From an uncultured Collinsella sp. (GTDB lineage Bacteria > Actinomycetota > Coriobacteriia > Coriobacteriales > Coriobacteriaceae), in the NCBI GenBank assembly GCA_902493125.1, contig CABUOF010000046.1:1-16983 (forward strand): DNA of 16,983 nt, read 5' to 3'. This document shows positions 12,997 to 16,983 of the stretch, in pieces. Under the pieces are notes generated by a model. The model was not told where the DNA came from. It saw only the letters and a program-made list of their open reading frames with translations, and searched no databases. Position numbers and translations under genes: made by a program. The first letter of the stretch is position 1. The number at the start of each line of letters is the position of its first letter.

Positions 12997-14130
12997 ATGG
13001 CTACACTTTCCGAACAAGAACGCAAGCGCATCCAGCGATACTGCATCTACCCCAAGATTGCCGGTGCGGCGCTTGCCATGGCATTCGTGCTGCCATTTTT
13101 GATCATTCCCTTCGAAATGATTGACGACATCGTCTTTCATCACGAAGGCTTCCAAGAGACGGGTATGATGACCGCTCTGGTGCTCACCGCCATCGAGCTC
13201 GTCATATTCTGCTACTGTACGCTCGCGCCACGCTTTGGTATGCGCGGCAAGCAATGGAAGGAAATGCAGCGCCGACTCGTCGTCGAACAGACCGAGAAAG
13301 ACCGCTCGGCACAAATCGCAGGCGTTGTCGGTACGCAGGCCGCCGCACGCTTACTCAAGAACAGCGACAACGAGACCGCACGCAATCTAGGCGGTGCGGC
13401 AGAAGTCGCCGCTGCCGTAGGCGCCGTTGCCACCGCGGCAGACGTGCTTACCGAGAGCTTCGCCAACGCAAAGGCCATGGCGGAGGCCTGTGGCTTGCCT
13501 ATCCCCCGTGCAAAAAAGTGGATCATCGCGCTTGTGGCGCTGCCCCTCGCAATCGTATGCGGTGCCTATATCCCGCAGCTGGCGCAGGGAAACACCGAGA
13601 TGCAGGAGAACGCCGCGGCCGCGGCCGAGCAGATCGCCATCGCCCGCAAGACGTTAGAGCCCGCATGCGAGTACGTGTCTGCCGATGACCCTTACGAGCG
13701 ATATCAAGATTACGGCTATCACGTCCGCGGCTACTTGCACGACAGCGACTCCGATACCCAGAAGACCTATACGTACCTGGATTTCGACAACAAGGGAACG
13801 CTCAAGGAAGTGAGTTACATAGCAGAAATCGACCCCGATGCGAGCCTTGAGGACAACCTCACCCGCATCGAGCTCGACTTTGACGAGCTTTCCTCTGTCG
13901 TCCAAACCACAGACGTCAAGACCGTGAGTCCCGAGCTCCTAGCACCGCAAAAGCTCCCCGAAGAGTTTAGGCAGGCTTTTTTGAACGGTTCGCTCTACGA
14001 GAGAATCTCCATCAGGACGAGCGACGACCCCATCAGAGCGTATTGCTCGTTTGACACGGATCCCGAGGACGAGTTTGACGAGTACACCCATCCAAGCATC
14101 CGTATCACATTGATGGGCAAAACGAGCTAG
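12997..14130 (+). CDS. Three-segment membrane protein of unknown function
   Basis: I do not recognise this 377-residue protein. It has hydrophobic segments at about 21-40 (IAGAALAMAFVLPFLIIPFE), 57-77 (MMTALVLTAIELVIFCYCTLA) and 175-192 (WIIALVALPLAIVCGAYI). Between the second and third lies a basic stretch followed by an alanine-rich helical region (about 107-160: VVGTQAAARLL, AAEVAAAVGAVATAADVLTESF), probably cytoplasmic. The last 185 residues form an acidic soluble domain with YERYQDYGYHVRGYLHDSDSDTQKTYTYLDF and ITLMGKTS at the end, likely outside the membrane. The frame extends back to 12907, but ATG 12997 has AAGGA 6 nt upstream and starts MATLSEQERKRIQRY, a sensible cytoplasmic N-terminus. 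No conserved partner is evident; it converges with the ABC transporter gene. Confidence 0.85.
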   Translation: MATLSEQERKRIQRYCIYPKIAGAALAMAFVLPFLIIPFEMIDDIVFHHEGFQETGMMTALVLTAIELVIFCYCTLAPRFGMRGKQWKEMQRRLVVEQTEKDRSAQIAGVVGTQAAARLLKNSDNETARNLGGAAEVAAAVGAVATAADVLTESFANAKAMAEACGLPIPRAKKWIIALVALPLAIVCGAYIPQLAQGNTEMQENAAAAAEQIAIARKTLEPACEYVSADDPYERYQDYGYHVRGYLHDSDSDTQKTYTYLDFDNKGTLKEVSYIAEIDPDASLEDNLTRIELDFDELSSVVQTTDVKTVSPELLAPQKLPEEFRQAFLNGSLYERISIRTSDDPIRAYCSFDTDPEDEFDEYTHPSIRITLMGKTS

Positions 14131-14157
14131 GCGCAGGAGAGGGGCCGTCCCTTCCCC

Positions 14158-14190
14158 AATGTGGCAAGGGGACTGTCCCTTTGCCACATT
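14158..14190. repeat. Dispersed GGGAC-type palindrome, copy 2
   Basis: This 33-nt palindrome has arms AATGTGGCAA and TTGCCACATT (perfect), a G-T wobble step, and GGGAC-T-GTCCC in the centre. It fills the gap between two convergent genes and overlaps the first two bases of the ABC gene's stop triplet on the plus strand. A degenerate partner, AGGGGCCGTCCCT, lies just upstream at 14139-14151. It may serve as a bidirectional transcript end, although T tracts are poor. Confidence 0.75.
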
Positions 14191-16983
14191 ATTCGGAGCG
14201 TAGGGCCTCCACGGGATCTTTCTTAGACGCGCTGCGGGCCGGTAGCAAGCCGGCGACGACCGTCAGCACCACCGAGATCGCGATGAGCGCCAGCGCGTCC
14301 TCAACGGGCAGGCTCATCAAGTTCGGAACCTGCTTGGCCGCAAGCGCCCAGGTATTAACTGGGAAGCTCACGGCCACCACGACGACAATGGCAAAGACGC
14401 CGGCAATGAGGCCCTCGATAAAGGTCTCGGCATTGAATACGTTGGCCACGTTACGCTTCGACGCGCCGATCGCGCGCAGGATGCCGATCTCCTTCTTGCG
14501 CTCCAGTACGCTGATGTAGGTGATGATGCCGATCATGATGGAGCTCACGACCAGGCTGATGCTCACGAACGCGATGAGCACCAAGCTGATGGTATTCACG
14601 ATATCAGTCACCGAGCCCATGATGATGCCCATGTAGTCGGTGTACGAGATTGCCTGCTCGTCGTGGCCGGCGGCTTTGACCTGCTTGTTGTACGCATCGA
14701 TATGATCGAGTACGCGCTCCTTGGCCTCAAAGTCACGCGGGAAAATCTTGACCGAGATGGGGTCTGCCTCGTCCGCATAGCCCAACGTGGTCAGATTGTT
14801 GTCGTAGGTGAGCTTCGACGCCTTGGCATAGCTCATCATGAGCGAACTCAGGTCCTCGGCGTCCATGTTGAAGTGGATGGCATGAGCAAAGGCACTCGCA
14901 TCCACGCGCATGGCGCTCGCCAGGTTGGCAAAACTCGAAGACATCTGCGTCGCCATCTGGCCCATGAGCCCCGCCGCGCCTGCCTTGAGCTGAGCTGACA
15001 CCGTCGCCGCAATCTGATCGCTGATCGATTTCATCACCTGATCCATAGCCTGCTGCAGATACGGGGCCAGCTGCTTTTGCACATAGTCGGTCATCGCCTG
15101 TTGCAGGCGCTCGGCCAGGGCATCGCCGCCGAGGGCCTTCAGCTGGGCCAGGCATTGTTGGGCTGCGGCATCATTCTCAAGATATGTCGAGAATGCGGCA
15201 GCGAGCTTCGACGCGTCCTTAAGATCCTCGGGCGACAACGCCTTAAACTGCTCCGACTGCAAAAATCCCTCAAACAGCTGGTTGGCAAGCGTTCCCACCT
15301 GCTGCATTTGCTCGGGTGTGAGCTCCAGGCCGTCAAAGATGCCCGAGAAATCTGGGGTCGGTGCTTTGGCCATGATGTCGCTGAAGTCGATGTCCTTCCC
15401 AACACCCGAAAGGTCAATGTCCAGCCCGGACAAGTCAATACCAGAAAGGTCGATACCGCCGGCCGCACCCGAAAGCGCAGACGTATCGAACGAGAACGCG
15501 CTCTTAAGTGCCGCCTCGTCCACACTGAACATGCTGCCCAGATCCACGCCTTGCTTGGCCTCGCCTTGCAGCTCATCGAAAGACTTGCCCGTAAAGACAT
15601 CCGTCTCGGGGTGGGCGAGCTGCTCCTGCACAATCTGCGAATCCGCGGCGCGCTCCATAAGCTGGCGAGTCAGTGCATGCGTATAGGCAATGCCCGGGGA
15701 CAGCGCGCTCGCGTTGGCGGTCTCGTTGGGTCGCACCACGCCCACAATGTGCACGTCGATACCGTCGGCAACCTTGGCGGCCATAAAGTCGGTGTCGCCA
15801 GACATATCGGTCCACATGCCGGTCTCTTCGTTTTTGCGATACGCATCGGCCGGCGACAGCACTTTAAACGTCGTGGACAGCGCATCGTCGTAGGTAAAGT
15901 CGGTGCCGGTCTCGGGCGTTTCGACCCCACCGTCAGCCGTCATAGCGCTGTTTACCAGATCGTTGAGTTCATCGATATCCAGCGCGCCGATGCTGTAGAG
16001 CGTATAGTCGCCCACCGTGCCGCGGCTCGAAAGCACCATTACGGCTTCGTTAGCAGACGTGGGCCAATGACCGGCGACGACATCGTACTGGCTGTCGAGC
16101 AGACTCTGGTCGTCAATCATCTCGTTAAAGACCGAGGTTCCCATGGATTCCATGCTCACCGTTGCCGCCGAGCTCGCGCCTCCGCTCATGGCCTCGGTCA
16201 TGGCGTTGGGCACCAGCCGGACAGGCTTCTCATCGCCCTTACCGGCACGATAGACAACCGGCGATACACCGTAGCCGTACTGAATGGCGTTGACCTCTTT
16301 ATCGATGCCGTCGCCACCGGCATCGAGCCATGCCTTAAAGCTCGTCATGTCGTTGGACTTAACGCTCGCAAACATATCCTTTACGGCCGTGACCACGGGA
16401 ATCTTATCGGATCCCTTAGCCTTGCCGCCGGCACTGTCGTCGGACGAATCCACGTTTTCAGGCGAGTCATCATCCGCAGCCCCCTGCCCGCCCATCATGG
16501 ACGACAGGTCGTAGTCCTGTTTGGAGATGGTGAGCGGGTAGCTCGAGAGCGTATCCTCCTCGACCTTTTTGATGTAGCCGTTTACGCCGTTGGACAGCGC
16601 CAGAATCGCCGCGATACCGATAATGCCAATCGAGCCCGCAAAGGCAGTCATGGCCGTACGGCCCTTCTTGGTCATTAGGTTTCGGGCAGAAAGCCCCAGC
16701 GCCGTCACAAAGCTCATCGAGGTTTTGCGCGTAGGCTTGGCCTCGCGACGCGTGGCGTCGGCGACATCGAAAGGATCGGAATCGTCGGTGATCTTGCCGT
16801 CTGCCAGGTTGACGATGCGCGTGGCGTATTGGTACGCCAGCTCGGGATTGTGCGTGACCATGATGACCAGGCGGTCGCGTGCCACGTCCTTGAGCAGGTC
16901 CATGACCTGCACGGATGTCGTTGAGTCCAAGGCGCCGGTCGGCTCGTCTGCCAGCACAATCTCGGGGTCGTTGATCAGGGCGC
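14189..16983 (-). CDS. ABC ATPase-FtsX permease fusion, MacB-like, C-terminal part (runs off right edge)
   Basis: The frame is open to the right edge, and the first visible residues ALINDPEIVLADEPTGALDS are the Walker B end of an ABC ATPase. The Walker A and signature motifs therefore lie beyond the window. The VTHN switch histidine follows. After a linker comes TM1 (AMTAFAGSIGIIGIAAILALSNGV, near 16570-16660), then about 630 extracytoplasmic residues. The C-terminal FtsX block (14189-14640) has LVLIAFVSISLVVSSIMIGIITYISVLERKKEIGILRAIGASKRNV, two more TM segments and the ending LLPARSASKKDPVEALRSE. This is the plan of MacB-type mechanotransmission exporters (peptides, toxins, lipoproteins). 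The extracytoplasmic part is much larger than in E. coli MacB. It includes an acidic Asp/Ser-rich stretch (DDDSPENVDSSDDS), DLSG-type pentad repeats near 15411-15470, and a Gln/Ala-rich helical region at about 14930-15290. Substrate unknown. Confidence 0.9.
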   Translation of the reverse strand, partial: ALINDPEIVLADEPTGALDSTTSVQVMDLLKDVARDRLVIMVTHNPELAYQYATRIVNLADGKITDDSDPFDVADATRREAKPTRKTSMSFVTALGLSARNLMTKKGRTAMTAFAGSIGIIGIAAILALSNGVNGYIKKVEEDTLSSYPLTISKQDYDLSSMMGGQGAADDDSPENVDSSDDSAGGKAKGSDKIPVVTAVKDMFASVKSNDMTSFKAWLDAGGDGIDKEVNAIQYGYGVSPVVYRAGKGDEKPVRLVPNAMTEAMSGGASSAATVSMESMGTSVFNEMIDDQSLLDSQYDVVAGHWPTSANEAVMVLSSRGTVGDYTLYSIGALDIDELNDLVNSAMTADGGVETPETGTDFTYDDALSTTFKVLSPADAYRKNEETGMWTDMSGDTDFMAAKVADGIDVHIVGVVRPNETANASALSPGIAYTHALTRQLMERAADSQIVQEQLAHPETDVFTGKSFDELQGEAKQGVDLGSMFSVDEAALKSAFSFDTSALSGAAGGIDLSGIDLSGLDIDLSGVGKDIDFSDIMAKAPTPDFSGIFDGLELTPEQMQQVGTLANQLFEGFLQSEQFKALSPEDLKDASKLAAAFSTYLENDAAAQQCLAQLKALGGDALAERLQQAMTDYVQKQLAPYLQQAMDQVMKSISDQIAATVSAQLKAGAAGLMGQMATQMSSSFANLASAMRVDASAFAHAIHFNMDAEDLSSLMMSYAKASKLTYDNNLTTLGYADEADPISVKIFPRDFEAKERVLDHIDAYNKQVKAAGHDEQAISYTDYMGIIMGSVTDIVNTISLVLIAFVSISLVVSSIMIGIITYISVLERKKEIGILRAIGASKRNVANVFNAETFIEGLIAGVFAIVVVVAVSFPVNTWALAAKQVPNLMSLPVEDALALIAISVVLTVVAGLLPARSASKKDPVEALRSE
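15405..15470 (-). repeat. Pentad repeat encoding (I/L/V)DLSG units
   Basis: Within the ABC permease, the sequence GIDLSGIDLSGLDIDLSGVG repeats an (I/L)DLSG unit, then decays through KDIDFSDI and PDFSGI. The DNA shows matching near-repeats of CCAGAAAGGTCGATA type. It marks a regular, possibly beta-solenoid or flexible, stretch in the extracytoplasmic domain. Confidence 0.6.

Noticed and set aside
15077..16678. 533-codon open frame on the plus strand opposite the ABC transporter
   Set aside because: Same antisense shadow effect; His/Arg-rich translation without domains, opposite a clear FtsX-type permease.
1..16983. tRNA, rRNA, CRISPR arrays, integrase or full transposase
   Set aside because: I looked for cloverleaf-like T-loop sequences in gaps, regularly spaced repeats and recombinase motifs and found none.

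Overview
The window is GC-rich and tightly packed, with mostly short intergenic gaps and Shine-Dalgarno-led genes. The protein sequences and the intergenic palindromes look like a gut Coriobacteriia genome, most likely Collinsella or a close relative. That assignment rests on recalled sequence character, not a database search. There is no rRNA, tRNA, CRISPR array, integrase or full-length transposase.

Layout. (1) Positions 1-1791, minus strand: a lipoprotein of the family-3 solute-binding type whose stop overlaps the start of a membrane sensor-type protein running off the left edge; probably a binding-protein/sensor pair. (2) 1936-4000, minus: a MalY/PatB-type PLP C-S lyase and the tRNA methyltransferase TrmO. 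(3) 4142-5266, plus: an XRE regulator fused to a zinc ribbon and a TipAS-like ligand domain, then a glutaredoxin. (4) 5332-6291, minus: a tRNA-dihydrouridine synthase, facing the glutaredoxin gene across a 40-nt palindrome.

(5) 6393-12549, minus: the most interesting block. In transcription order it holds a shortened MgtA-like P-type ATPase, a receiver-less OmpR-type winged-helix protein 9 nt downstream, a strong terminator, a GC-rich structured leader, a full-length MgtA-type Mg2+ ATPase, and a 51-codon single-pass membrane protein with a good ribosome binding site 29 nt after the ATPase stop. I read it as a cation (probably Mg2+) homeostasis locus with a paralogous or regulatory ATPase, a dedicated DNA-binding protein and a small ATPase partner.

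(6) 12550-12996: a 447-nt gap without a gene, holding a palindrome across the ATPase start, a half copy of a dispersed repeat and a 174-nt MITE-like element with 27-nt perfect inverted ends. (7) 12997-14130, plus: a three-segment membrane protein of unknown function. (8) 14189-16983, minus: an ABC ATPase-FtsX permease fusion with a very large extracytoplasmic domain, running off the right edge. A family of GGGAC/GTCCC-centred palindromes recurs between genes.
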